Assembly: GCA_015178975.1 (NCBI GenBank)
Contig: WHVD01000150.1
Coordinates: 62,001-126,000 of the forward strand
Direction of reading: 5' to 3'
Length of the DNA stretch: 64,000 nucleotides
Origin: Hysterangium stoloniferum
Lineage: Eukaryota; Basidiomycota; Agaricomycetes; Hysterangiales; Hysterangiaceae
Part shown: positions 32,900 to 44,017 of the stretch, one piece after another
Layout of the letters: each line of letters starts with the position of its first letter
How positions within the stretch are numbered: position 1 is the first letter of the stretch
Position numbers and translations under genes: made by a program
Notes under the pieces: model-generated
The model's input: only the letters and a program-made list of their open reading frames with translations
The model's database searches: none
What the model was told of the DNA's origin: nothing

Positions 32900-33280
32900 A
32901 ATGACCTTACACTATCCTTGACTTACTTTCACATGTACATACAGTGGTATTTTCCTCCCCAAATTGTCTTATTCCCAACTTGAATGTGAATTATTTTTTC
33001 CAGCATAAACATTTTTGGATGCCAAATTAATCATTAATCTAAGCTTTGTGATCCCCCAGTTATGGAGTCAGAAAGATATAAGGGGTCCACACTACTACAT
33101 TCCATTATCAAGAATGCCTCAACAACTTTTATATAATTCAATCTGGAAAGTGTCTTTATAATATATAAAATTTTCTACTAGTATGCATTTTCAAAAATTT
33201 GAACATCCTCAGAAAAACTTTATAATTTCTGTACATTTTAGAGGATATTCTGAGATTGAGAAGTTGAGCCTACAAACACT
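32900..33280 (+). repeat. Repeat R1, copy b
   Basis: It matches 35396-35740 in inverted orientation over most of its length (cagtggtattttcctccc, attaatcattaa, ccacactactacattcc, gaggatattctgag). Confidence 0.75.
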
Positions 33281-34342
33281 TCTTAAAAGGTGTTTGTGTT
33301 GTGTCTTAACAATTGTGTAACATCAGGGAAGTGGGATGATCAGTAAGTATACCATCTATATTGTCTAGAGCCACCTAGGAGAGCTAGTTAGCTCAGCTAG
33401 ACTCAACTAGACACACTATTTTTGTGAGATCCCTATTTACTAGTCAGTATAAAAGATTACTATAGACCTAGGGAGGCTAGGGAATCTACATAATGGGTGT
33501 AGACATTCCCAAATCCCTGATGAAGCCTAATAAGTTTCCATATTCTTCTCTACCACCACTTTGTTGCACTCATCCATACTCTTTTCCCATGTCACACAAT
33601 GACATTATACACCACAGTGTGGTGGCAGTGATGGATAACAGTGGAGGGGTGCAGTGGAATAAGAGGGTGGTAGAAGTGTCCAGTGGCCTGCTTTGCAGTG
33701 TATTAGTGGATGATATTCAGTGTGTTTACTGGTTTGAAGAGTGATATGAACTTAAATTAAGTGCAAAAATACCCTTAGATTCAATGTCTTAAATGCATCA
33801 TCCAACAACCACTTAACAGATTTGAATCAGTGTTTGAACACTGTTACAAAGCATTTCACATCCTTAGATGAAGTGCCTAGAGCACTTTAACTAAGTGCAT
33901 TGACTTCCTACAGTGTTCTCCACATTAGCCTGAACCAAAACATCAGCCCTGAGCACATTCTTAAACCCAAGAGCTGCCAGATGAAAACTCCAGCTTTTTA
34001 AAGATCTTGTGCCCCTCATGCCCAGACTTTGAGCTTGCTAAGCCTCAAAAACCCCTGTGTGGGACCTGGAGCAGCTAGCCTTTATAGGGATTTATCATCA
34101 GGGTTCCTCTGATGAACTGCTCAGGGGTTCATCAAGAATAAAAAATATTTTTTAATGGCCAAGAGCATAATCTGGGCAAAGATGTGAGCTCTGGCCCAGG
34201 AGGTTGAAATATAAATGATGTTAAGTTCTGGATCTCTGGGCAGATTTTCCAGTGGATATTTCAGACACTGCCCCAGAAATATGTCTATGGAGTTTCTGGG
34301 GATTAGTCTGGGGAGTATTAAAATATTACCAGAGTACAAGTT
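33281..34342. other. No gene recognised
   Basis: Open frames at 33493-33744 and 34215-34625 are short, without motifs and partly inside repeats. Composition is AT-rich. Confidence 0.35.
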
Positions 34343-34369
34343 GGACTTGGCTTCAGCTTATGTGCTGCA
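34343..34369 (-). repeat. Orphan copy of the block shared by LTR families
   Basis: GGACTTGGCTTCAGCTTATG followed by TGCTGCA sits directly beside the F2 LTR. It is the reverse complement of the block found inside F2 and F2' LTRs and matches the same strand of F3. It is probably the last trace of another LTR. Confidence 0.55.
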
Positions 34370-35103
34370 TGTTACAACCGTGTCACAACCTGAATGGTCC
34401 CCGAGGTTATCGCCACCTATTGATGTTTCAAGTTATCGTTCAAGTCATTGCATTGGAAACCATCGGTCTCCCGACGCTGACATATGCTTTTGTGGTGATC
34501 AAACTCTGTTTACACCCCCATCAAAATATACTTGTACTATCTGGTTAAACTCTGATACGTCCCTTTTTATTATGATGATGATCTGTTCTATTCTATGTTT
34601 CACATATGTCTATATATACTTGTAACCCTCGGACTATTTCCTTTTCTTGTAATCCCGCTCTCAGTTATTTCACGGCCTCCAAACAAATTGTAACCTTCCC
34701 TTTCCTAGTCAAGCTTATTGTCAATAATGTTTTCCACTCTTCTCCTAGTTAGTATTTTCTAAACACTGAACACTTGTATATAAACCCGCTGTAGTTGTAG
34801 TTACTAGGAAATCAGAATATCGACTCAGAATACCCTCATACATCTCTAGAAGTCTCATACTAAGTATTCTGCCCTCTGCCTTCATGTGCACTCGCCCACT
34901 CTCGGTCCCCGACCCCCTTGGCCCGACACTCAACTTATCCTTTGGTCCCAATTGGTAACTCGCCAAGAGGTACTCGTTAGGACTAGTCCTTGCCCGTCTG
35001 AAATTTAAGGACACCCAACGGATATTTGTGAGGGTGCAGCATATAAGCTGAAGCCAAGTCCTTCCGATCGGTCCCCACATTAGTCAGTTTTCAGTTCTTA
35101 ACA
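34370..35103 (+). mobile_element. Solo LTR, family F2 (734 bp)
   Basis: It runs from TGTTACAACCG to TTCTTAACA. Flanking 5-mers are CTGCA (34365-34369) and TTGCA (35104-35108), a duplication with one difference. Confidence 0.82.
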
Positions 35104-35112
35104 TTGCACCAT

Positions 35113-35347
35113 CTAACGGCCCTGTGCTATCAAGACGCTCAATGTTAATCTTTGATGACCTGGGGATAGTTCTCCCAGTCATTGACGTAAGCATTCCCAG
35201 CGCAAGCGTTTCCGGCACAAGCGTTTCCGGCACACATTGGAAGAGATCTCTAGAGAGACTAGCTGAACGACAACCCAGTGGGAGACAACTATCCCCAGGC
35301 CATCAAAGATTAACATTGAGTGTCTTGATAGCACAGGGCCGTTAGAT
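35113..35347. repeat. Fold-back element with arms of about 75 bp
   Basis: 35113-35187 pairs with 35270-35347 almost perfectly (outer TAACGGCCCTGTGCTATCAA; inner CCTGGGGATAGTT). The roughly 80-bp spacer has a 15-bp unit (GCACAAGCGTTTCCG) in tandem. No protein, so it is MITE-like or a fold-back. A collapsed relative lies at 51616-51650. Confidence 0.8.
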
Positions 35348-35395
35348 GTCTGTAAGACATTTAACCAAACCCCCAAAGAGATGTATAACTAGTCT

Positions 35396-36075
35396 CAGAA
35401 TATCCTCTAAAATTCATGGAAATTATAAAGTTTTCTGAGAATGTTTAAATTTTTGAAAATCCATACTAGTAGAAACTTTTAAAGACACCTCCCAGGTTGA
35501 ACTATATAAAAGTTGAGGCATTCTTGATGACGGAATGTAGATGTAGTAGTGTGGGCCCCTTATATCTTTCCGACTCCATAACTGGAGGTCAGGCAAAGCC
35601 TAATTTAATGATTAATTTGGCGTCTAAAATGTTTACGCTGGAAACAATAATTCACGATTCAAGTTGAGAATAAGACCATTTGGGAGGAAAATACCACTGT
35701 ACATGTGAAAGTAAATCAAGGATAGCTCTGTGATGCAGTACTCCCTGACATCAATTTACATTAAACATCTTATTCTATCCCCGACTAATCTCGTACAAGA
35801 GGAAGCGTTCCTTCGGGAACCCCTCACTTTACGATGTCATGAAAGGGGATGAATACGACCCCAACAATAGATGTAAACCAGTTTGTGATATCTTACGCAG
35901 GGCTCAGCTCTAATAGATATGTATGGAATCCCAAATTACCGTTATTGACAATTGGCTTTGAAAATATACGTTTTAGTGAATAAGGGGAGAACAAGGAGAG
36001 GTCAAGTGCGGAAACAAAAAACCAAAAGGAGATGACTCGGTGCTCGCCAGAATCAAAGCCTATTTACTAGTGTAA
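35396..36075 (-). repeat. Repeat R1, copy c (inverted, longest)
   Basis: 35396-35740 pairs with 32900-33280, and 35960-36075 with 31400-31440 and 51220-51260. It shows that the pieces seen separately elsewhere belong to one family, with a stretch (about 35745-35950) not found in the other copies. Confidence 0.7.
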
Positions 36076-36360
36076 TCGACTGTAATGAGTTTGAATGGCG
36101 CATAAATTCCTTCCTATTGATCTGCGAGAACTTCACAGTCAAGGAAGAAGAATGTAATACAATAAATTATTGTACACCATTCATCGTTGTACAATGCAGT
36201 AGAACGAACGGCGGCCTTCCAGGCGCCAGCTAGTCCAATGAGAAATAGCTAATACGAGAATATTCTTCAGAACGGATATATCTAAGTTAAGTAGAGCATA
36301 GTCTAATGTACTGTTTCCAAGATAGAAACAAGGTCAATACGATCCATACATTATTTTCTA

Positions 36361-37597
36361 TCAGCGTCTACTGTCCTCACTCAACTGCTCTGCCAGAGCG
36401 ATCCGTTCAAGTGCACTATCCTCTAACCAGTGCACCCGTTCCTTATTAGTTCTCCCAGGGACAATGTTGCTCCCCATCTCGTACGTTTGTACCACGACCG
36501 GGGGATAAACGGAAAAAACCTTTATATGCCGAGACGAAAGAAATCGGAAGGCGTGATCGACAGTGCGAGAGTAAGCGAAAGCTTCCGTTCGAAGGCGTCG
36601 TACGATGCGTTTGGCTGACCGTCGGTTGACAGCATATGCGTGTGTGCAGAGTGTGTGGTAGGCAGGATGGAGGGTTGGCGCTCCTTTAAGTGCAGGATTC
36701 CGCCATTCTTCACTGTGACAGTGACCTTATACACTTACTGTGAGGAAGGATAGAACCAATATATTGGTATGTTACTGAATGCTCACCTAGCATTACCATA
36801 TCCCAATCGCTCGGTAGCGCTCCCCACATCGACCTCAGACGATGTTCGAGATCCCACTCCATGTCAATATCATCCTCAAATACAATCGCGACCTCATCAT
36901 CTCCTTCTGCAATTCTCCTAAGGACTTGGTAATGAGAATGCCAGCAAGCGATCTGCGCGGGTCGGAGGGGACTCCTGCCAAAGTTGTCGCCATTCTCTCC
37001 ATATGAATCTAGAACAGATGGCCGTGTATCGGGGGAGGGGGGAAGGGGGAGGGGTTTTAGAGGTGATAGTGGGAAGGAAGAAGGCCAAAAATCTGAACCG
37101 GAATGCCCGATTGGGGAGACACCATCGAGGACGTCGTCTGCCCACTTAAATTTGAACGGACTAGGATCTGCTTTCGGAACCGTTTCGTTGACCCTGTTCA
37201 GATTCCTCCACCAACGGATGCGCTCAAGGATATCCTGTATGTCCTTAGAATGCATATCCGTGGCATTATTCCAGGTAAATTCCAGATCCATAGCACGTGC
37301 CAAGTTCAACATGGCTTCTCGGCGATCAGTTCTGACAGCGAGATTGACAACGTACAGACGACCAGCAACCCCCAGTGTCTTTGAATGAATAACTGTATCG
37401 ATGGGCCGTATAGATCCCAGTTTTTGACGATAACTTGACGCCCCACCCTCGAGGTACGGCTGCTCTAAAACATCTTGTCCGTGGCTATAATGACCAACCC
37501 GCATTTCTCCAGTGAGTATCTCAAAAAAGAGCCAAATAAACCCTGTACATAGAACGATAAGGATGGGAATGGCTGGTCGCAGAATGCTGGAGCGCAT
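36361..37597 (-). CDS. GT25-family glycosyltransferase, type II membrane protein
   Basis: Two exons, 37597-36787 and 36707-36361, give 385 residues. Residues 7-28 form a signal anchor (RPAIPILIVLCTGFIWLFFE), so the enzyme should face the Golgi or ER lumen. The catalytic domain opens with LYVVNLAVRTDRREAM (81-96) and includes ACWHSHYQVLRRIAEG and the metal-binding VFEDDID (239-245). The second exon supplies the conserved C-terminal part (THAYAVNRRSAKRIVRRLRT, then VFSVYPPVVVQTYE). The family transfers sugars, galactose or glucose, to protein or lipid acceptors; the substrate here is unknown. The donor (GTGAGC at 36786) is clear. I placed the acceptor at 36708 (GTGAAG) because it alone keeps the C-terminal frame, giving a 79-nt intron; this junction is the weak point. 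A Pro-rich insert (179-193) is coded by a G-run on the + strand. Upstream neighbours are not functionally linked. Confidence 0.88.
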
Positions 37598-39116
37598 GAG
37601 AGCGTAATGAATGCACGGGACGGGCGTCCGCTTTTAACATGAACCTAGTTACGGCCCCGTTTTTACAGGAGACAAGCTGCCTGATGCACCAGTTACATTG
37701 GTTAACGCCAGATGAATTGCTTAGATATCTCAGTAGCCGTTTCATAATAGAATTGATAACTTGCGGTGGAGCATTGGAGCAGCCGACTGTTCGTCGCTGT
37801 GTCTACTTAGTGACGGCTATGCAAATGGCAAAGACAAAATAAGAATGGTCGCTAATGCACTAGATAGGTTGGCTAGCACCGGATGGATTGAGTGGATGTC
37901 TATGCAGCGATGATATGATAGCCACAATTATAACTTGTCGATCCGATCACACGGTGGAGCAGCTGCCGTGTATGCCGTGCATGCCGCGTGTGCCGCCGCT
38001 TGAGGGGGAACAGTTTTTTTAAAAAAGCCTATTCCGAACTCTTTGCTACAAGTGCTCACACCATACCCAAACATTTGACATATAATAAACATTATTATTT
38101 TAGAACTGGGACTTGTATCAAACAGGACACGAGCAAAGTGTAGTGTTCATTGAATGGTGCATTGAACTACCTCTGAAAAATTAAAAGGAGTGTAGAATTG
38201 TCAAATCCAGGCGGTCTTCGTGGAAAGTACTCCATCCGTTCAGTAGTAGAATTCAAGAGAAAAGATGTTATCCAATTGGCCCCACTGTCTATCCTGTTCC
38301 ACCCCATCCTGGACGTATTAATATGCTTCCTTCTTCTATATATTCAGAACGGCAGGCGGTGGAAGCCTGTCGTCAAATAGGCTCACTGGTCCGGGTCGCA
38401 CGGGTTGAGGACCACGGTGTATTGCTCGATGAACTAACGAACAGGATACATGGCTGGGCAACGGAGAAAAACAGGATGATTACATAAGTAACTAAAGGTC
38501 CACTGGTATGCCTGGGGCGCCAGGCTTACAGGCGAGTTGCTATGGCTCATATTTACTGTAATCGTGGATCTCGTCAAGCCTTCCGATTAATTATGGCGTG
38601 ATCGACTGGATGTCCTCGAACAGGTTACTGAGAAACCCTTACTATCGAAGATTTTATATTGGCGCGGCCTTCACATTTATATACACACTCAGGAAGATAT
38701 GGATAAATTTATTAAGTTCTGCATTAATATTGGGACCTTCCATAGCTTTCCCGTCACTTTTTAAAATTCCACACGAAGACCGAGATCTCACTGCCGCGGA
38801 TTACCAGTTTGAGTGAGGTTTCGCAGCCTGCTACCAATCGATGACTAGGATAGGTCTGAGCTTACATGAAGTAATTGAATGGTGAGCTACTAGTATTTCC
38901 TCTGTCCCTTCGAAAAAACTCATTACCAAATATTTTTGTCGATGCTCTTCTCTTGTTCACGATAAATGTGCGCCTTTGCCATGGAAAGGACGGGAGGCTA
39001 TATTTGATTGTATTCGCGTGCGGGGCAAAATACAATGAGGCACCGACTCGTATAACAGCGATTACACGAACGGTTGAGCCAAACAATCGGACGGGCAGCG
39101 GGAGGCTTTAAAGGTA
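37598..39116. other. GT25 promoter side and possible gene remnants
   Basis: 37598-38170 is the 5' flank of the GT25 gene. In 38198-38820 the + strand has open pieces that look protein-like (AVEACRQIGSLVRVARVEDH near 38360; a hydrophobic 72-codon frame at 38598-38816 with FTFIYTLRKIWINLLSSALI). No family is recognised and frames are not continuous. 38821-39116 shows nothing. Confidence 0.3.
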
Positions 39117-39121
39117 GATGC

Positions 39122-39397
39122 TGTAACGGGAGCGGACCTGGTGGCGGACTTGGCACGGGCGGTCCACCGCCTTGTCTCAGGAGGTAAATAGAGGGTAGAT
39201 TATTTTCCAATCATTACACTGTTTCATTTCTATTATCTGTCATTAAGGGGGTTAGTCTACAAATGCTAGCATAAATAGGGAAGCCACCCATTAGTTACAG
39301 TAGTCTTTTCAAATTGGAGCCTACTCCTACTCTGTTTGTTCCTCTTTGTAAGAGCTCAAACCAAAGGATTACACTATCTCTAAAGCCGAACCTTACA
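39122..39397 (+). repeat. 5' LTR of the gypsy element
   Basis: It is 276 bp and nearly identical to 46954-47230. All differences seen by eye are transitions. Confidence 0.9.
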
Positions 39398-42300
39398 CTT
39401 TTTAAATATTTTGTCTTCAATTTTGTATTCTTTTATGTTTTCTACTAGTGGACTGATCACCCACTAAATTTTAACAATAACACATGTGCACACAACCAAA
39501 CCAAATACATACAATTACCGCCATAATGTCTGAGATTAATCAACCCGTCACTCACCGAGGCACAGTCGGAAGTGCAATCCCCATTTGGAGCAAGAGAATT
39601 GTTCGAAAGAAGGTGGTAGTTGATGATGTGAACAATCTGGTCATTGAGTCGGTGAGTATTACTTCTTCACCTCTGAATGCCATGGGCCCCAAGCCTATCC
39701 TCCCTTCACAACAGGGGGGAGAGGGGAGGATGGACCATGATGCCAAGATGGAAGAGGTATCGACAATAACCTCTGATTCCTCGATGGCCACATCTGGTGG
39801 AAATGACCATGTTCCCAGTAGTGAAGCCTCAAATGAATCATTTGAAAGTGGAAGAGAGACAGCTCCTTTTTCCGTTATGAATGAATACCTCCATACTCAG
39901 GTAACTCTCCATAATTGGACATACCAGTATAACCTATTGTATCCTGAAGAGCTAGCTGCCCCTCGAAAGACCTTCTAGAGGAAGCATCTCAAGGAGAAAC
40001 CTCTCATCCGCCCAGAGTCGCTTTTCTTTCCACAGTGGTTCAAAATGGAGAGCAGTGGTGATGACAATGAAAGAAAGGAGGGAACAGCCAAGAGTATGGC
40101 ACTTGAGTACAGCCAGGCCACTAAGCTTAGATGGTCCGATTGTTCGGAGTCTGACGAAGATCAGCTTGGGCCACTACCAGAAACATGGACCTTACCTGAT
40201 GCTGGGAGAACGAATAGAGGGTCAGAGAGTTCAGTAACCTTTCCCCATGTCTCCCTAAATCTAAGTGCCATTGTAGTTGAGGTGGAGGAAAATGCACCTA
40301 TGACAACTGAAACCACATCTTCTATGTTAGAACCTGCAAACACAAATGGATCTAAAAAGAAGTTGCCAATGCCATCCAACAAAGGGAAGGGAAGAATGGA
40401 AGGCGAACATCCCTTAAAGAACCTGCACAAAGGGAGTGAAACACGGAATAGTCAGCCACAAAAAGAGCAAAAGCCCAAGAACATTACTAGCCATTATGTA
40501 TGGGAGTCTTCACAAGTGCCAGAGGGTGGGTGGGTACTTTGCAGTAGGAGGGCAAGGGAAGTTTGGACCACCATCTGATTCAAGTAGCCCATCTAGTAGT
40601 GATGGATCAGATGATTCAGCCAGCAGTATTTCCACTGATTTGGAAATCAGTAGAAGGAGCACAGACTCACCTGATTCAGGATCGGGGTCAGAAGATGTTA
40701 CTGGGAGCCATTCTGAAACAGGGAAGAAGAAGTGTGGAAAGAAAAACTCACTGAGCTCTACACGAATAAGACATGAAAAATGCAAATGGTCAAAGGCTGA
40801 TGCTAAACAGACTACAAAACTGTTAGCTGGAGTCAAAACAAAGCAGGCTGTGATATATAATGGCATAGCTGAAATTGACGTTCTTGAAGCCTTCATCTAC
40901 ACACATGATCTCTGGGCAGAGATCAATGGGTTAGATCACAAGTGGGCGGTGAAATTGATTATATACTTCCTTGATGGAAAGGCAAGCTCCTTCTACAGTA
41001 TATGAAGCATGTAGCTTTGAGCAAATGGAAGTGGACCTTGAAGACCATGTAATATGATGGCCTATTCGATTATTGCTTTCCTGCTGATTATAAGGTGCAT
41101 CTTCGAAAGCAACTTATGTCTGCCAGGCAGGGTAGAAAGTGTTTTCATGATTTTGTGTGAGCTGTCGAAAATAATGCGAGGGTTTCCTGACATCCATGAG
41201 TGACAACTAAAGCAAATCGTGTGGGATGGGGCATATGACTATATTAAAGAGAAATGGTTAGATAATGGACTCAATCCTGACAATACTTCATGGAAGAAAC
41301 TCATCAAAACTGCTACCTGATTTGAGGCAGCACAAGAATTTCAGATGGCAGAAAAAGGGAGAAGGGAAAACACATTATCCAGATCATCTCGGATATGGCC
41401 CCGAAAGAAAGACCTAGTGAGTCAGATGGGGCAGAAGGCTGATAGTCAAGGGGCAAAAAATTACCAGTCCAAGCCATCTGGATTGGGAAGTACCACTCTT
41501 GAACTGCATCCTAAATTAAGTCGGAGCGAGATGAATCAACTTCGAGTGGAGGGGCGATGTTTCTCCTGTAAGAATGAGGGTCACGAATCCCGCAACTGCC
41601 CCTGTGGGAAGTTTGTGTCGGCATCGAAAAAGGGGGTAACCATGTCTGCTGGATCTGTCAAAGTAAAACAACTTACCAACTTGGAAAGAAAGAAAGAGTG
41701 GGCAGAGTTACAACTACATATGGCCTCAGTCGTGATTAGGGATGAGGAGAGACAACAGGAGTTCAATAACTTACATGATCAAATTTATGCTGCCTGGCTG
41801 CAGAGGGCAATCACAGAATATTTCAGGCCAGATACTGCAATCACTGAGGGTCAAAATCTGTTGACACAGTTCGAGGTGTCCTATTCGGTCGAAGAGTTCA
41901 GGGTGAGGGACAATGTCATACCTGGGACCCTCTTCACATTGGCAAAGTTGAATGTAGGGAACCAGGATTTACTGTTGCTCAAAGCATCATGAACGACCCT
42001 AAATGGTTAGGGAAAAAGCTCACTGATGACTGTGCAGACCGTGTTACAGTTGCAAGGATTATACAACAGCATTGTTGTACATATTTTTCATGAATTGAGT
42101 CCATGTCAGCGGGAATGCGACACACAGAATGGTTTCAGGTATCTTTTGATGGTATGCATTGGGTGTATGAAATCATGGATCACTTACAACCCCATTTATA
42201 CATGGCAATTACGAAACAAGCCCTCTTTAGTGGTGACTGGGAAATGGCGCAAGTTGTTAGCACTGCTATCCCAATGGCAGGGGCTACCCAATGGGAAACA

Positions 42301-43209
42301 ATGGAAGATGAGGATCCACCAAGGTCAGATGGAACTAGTCCAGTGCAGCATCTTCTTGAAGCCCTGAAGGAGTACTTTCCACCAGAAGAAGCACTGCAGG
42401 AGGGGATTAATCCTGACGTCCACATGCAGAAGAGTTGGGACTTTGGATGTGGGATGAGAACCACACTGACCTACCTCTGTTTATGCCCTGGTCAGTGTTC
42501 AGGCTGAATGAGGACATGGATGATAAAATAGAGGCTGTCTATGAGGAACACATACCTGGTTTCTCTGAAGATATGCCTGCACTTCGAAGGTATAGTCAAG
42601 AGGCAATGTGCAATCTTCTAGAACTCCATTTCTGAGTCTACTATAAGACAAGTTTCTTTAATGATGCAAATGGAGTGGAGTGACAGTGATTTATCATCTG
42701 ATTCTCTGCAGGATTGTATCAGATTCGTGACCAGGAGTTATCAGTAACTTACTTTCCAACATGATGAATGGACAGTGCCACATATCATGGCCAGGCGAGA
42801 AATCCCAGAGGACTTGTCAGGGGCAGTTGTGTTTGTCAACGTTGTTCATATGCCTAAGAAAAAGATGTTAGGAAATAGGAAGAAGAGTCACTTGCAAAAT
42901 GAAGGGGTTGAAATGGTCCAGCATACCTCAATGCAACCAAAAGACTTTACTCGTTGCCTGCTGAAACCTGTGGTCATTGAGGCATTCATTAATGAACGAC
43001 CAGTGAAAGCTCTAATTGATAGTGGATCACTTACAGACTTCATGTCGACAACATTAGTTGATCAGCTGCAAGTAGTCAAGGATCCACTAGTAAAACCACT
43101 TACTATCCAGTTGGCTGTTCACAGATCATGGTCAAAAATCAATTATTCAGTGACTGCTCAGTTTTCATATCAGAACATCAATTGTACTCAGCATTGTGAT
43201 GTTGCTAAC

Positions 43210-44017
43210 TGTTAGGGTACGTACATGGTGGGTTTCTGGAGAAACCCACAGAATATCCAGTAGGACTTGGCTTCAGCTTATAGGCTGCACCCTTGCGAGA
43301 TCATGTTGTCCAATTTCAGACAGGTAGATGGGAATCCTGGGGAGTCTGGGCAGGGTTTGTGGGTCAGGGGTTGTGGGTCGAGAGGTCAGGAGTCGAGACA
43401 AATAAGAGAGATAGGTGTGCCGGAGCCCATGGGCTCTGACTAGCGTGAGCAGTGTAATTCAAGTAGGAGTTTAGAGCAGAAAATGTATTAGATTACTGGG
43501 GGGAATCTAAGCCAATTTTCTCACTGGATTGTATGTACAACATCTGCCAGACTATATAGACCGTGGAATGAATGACATACCAAATCCAGTAATAATGAAA
43601 TGAAACTAGCAAAACATAAAACGAGAATAGTAAACACCAAATTTGGTGTTAGGAACGGATGGAACAAAGTGGAGTCTGAATCGTGACAAATCATAAACCA
43701 TAATGGGAAATGGAGTGGGAGCAGAGTCTGAATCATGACAGGTCATTTGACTAAAATGGGAACGGGGCTCTGTTAGAGGGATGATGGGTTTTCCGAGTGG
43801 GGTCCGGTGACTGATGTGTGGGACGAGGTCAGACATAGACAGGGACGGAGTCCAGTGGGAATTCCAGTGACTGAAACATAATGTAACGAAGTTGAATGTA
43901 GACAAGTCTGACGTACAGAGTCTGGCAGGAATTCCAGTAAACTGACAATTGGTGCATATAGGGTGTGGGTGTGTATAAGTTAGTGCCCAGAGTCTGGTGG
44001 GAGTTCCAGTTGTAACA
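43210..44017 (-). mobile_element. Solo LTR, family F3, inside the gypsy element
   Basis: It is 808 bp with a perfect duplication CTAAC (43205-43209 and 44018-44022) and aligns along most of its length with 27682-28444. The shared LTR block is at 43263-43289 in reverse. Confidence 0.9.
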
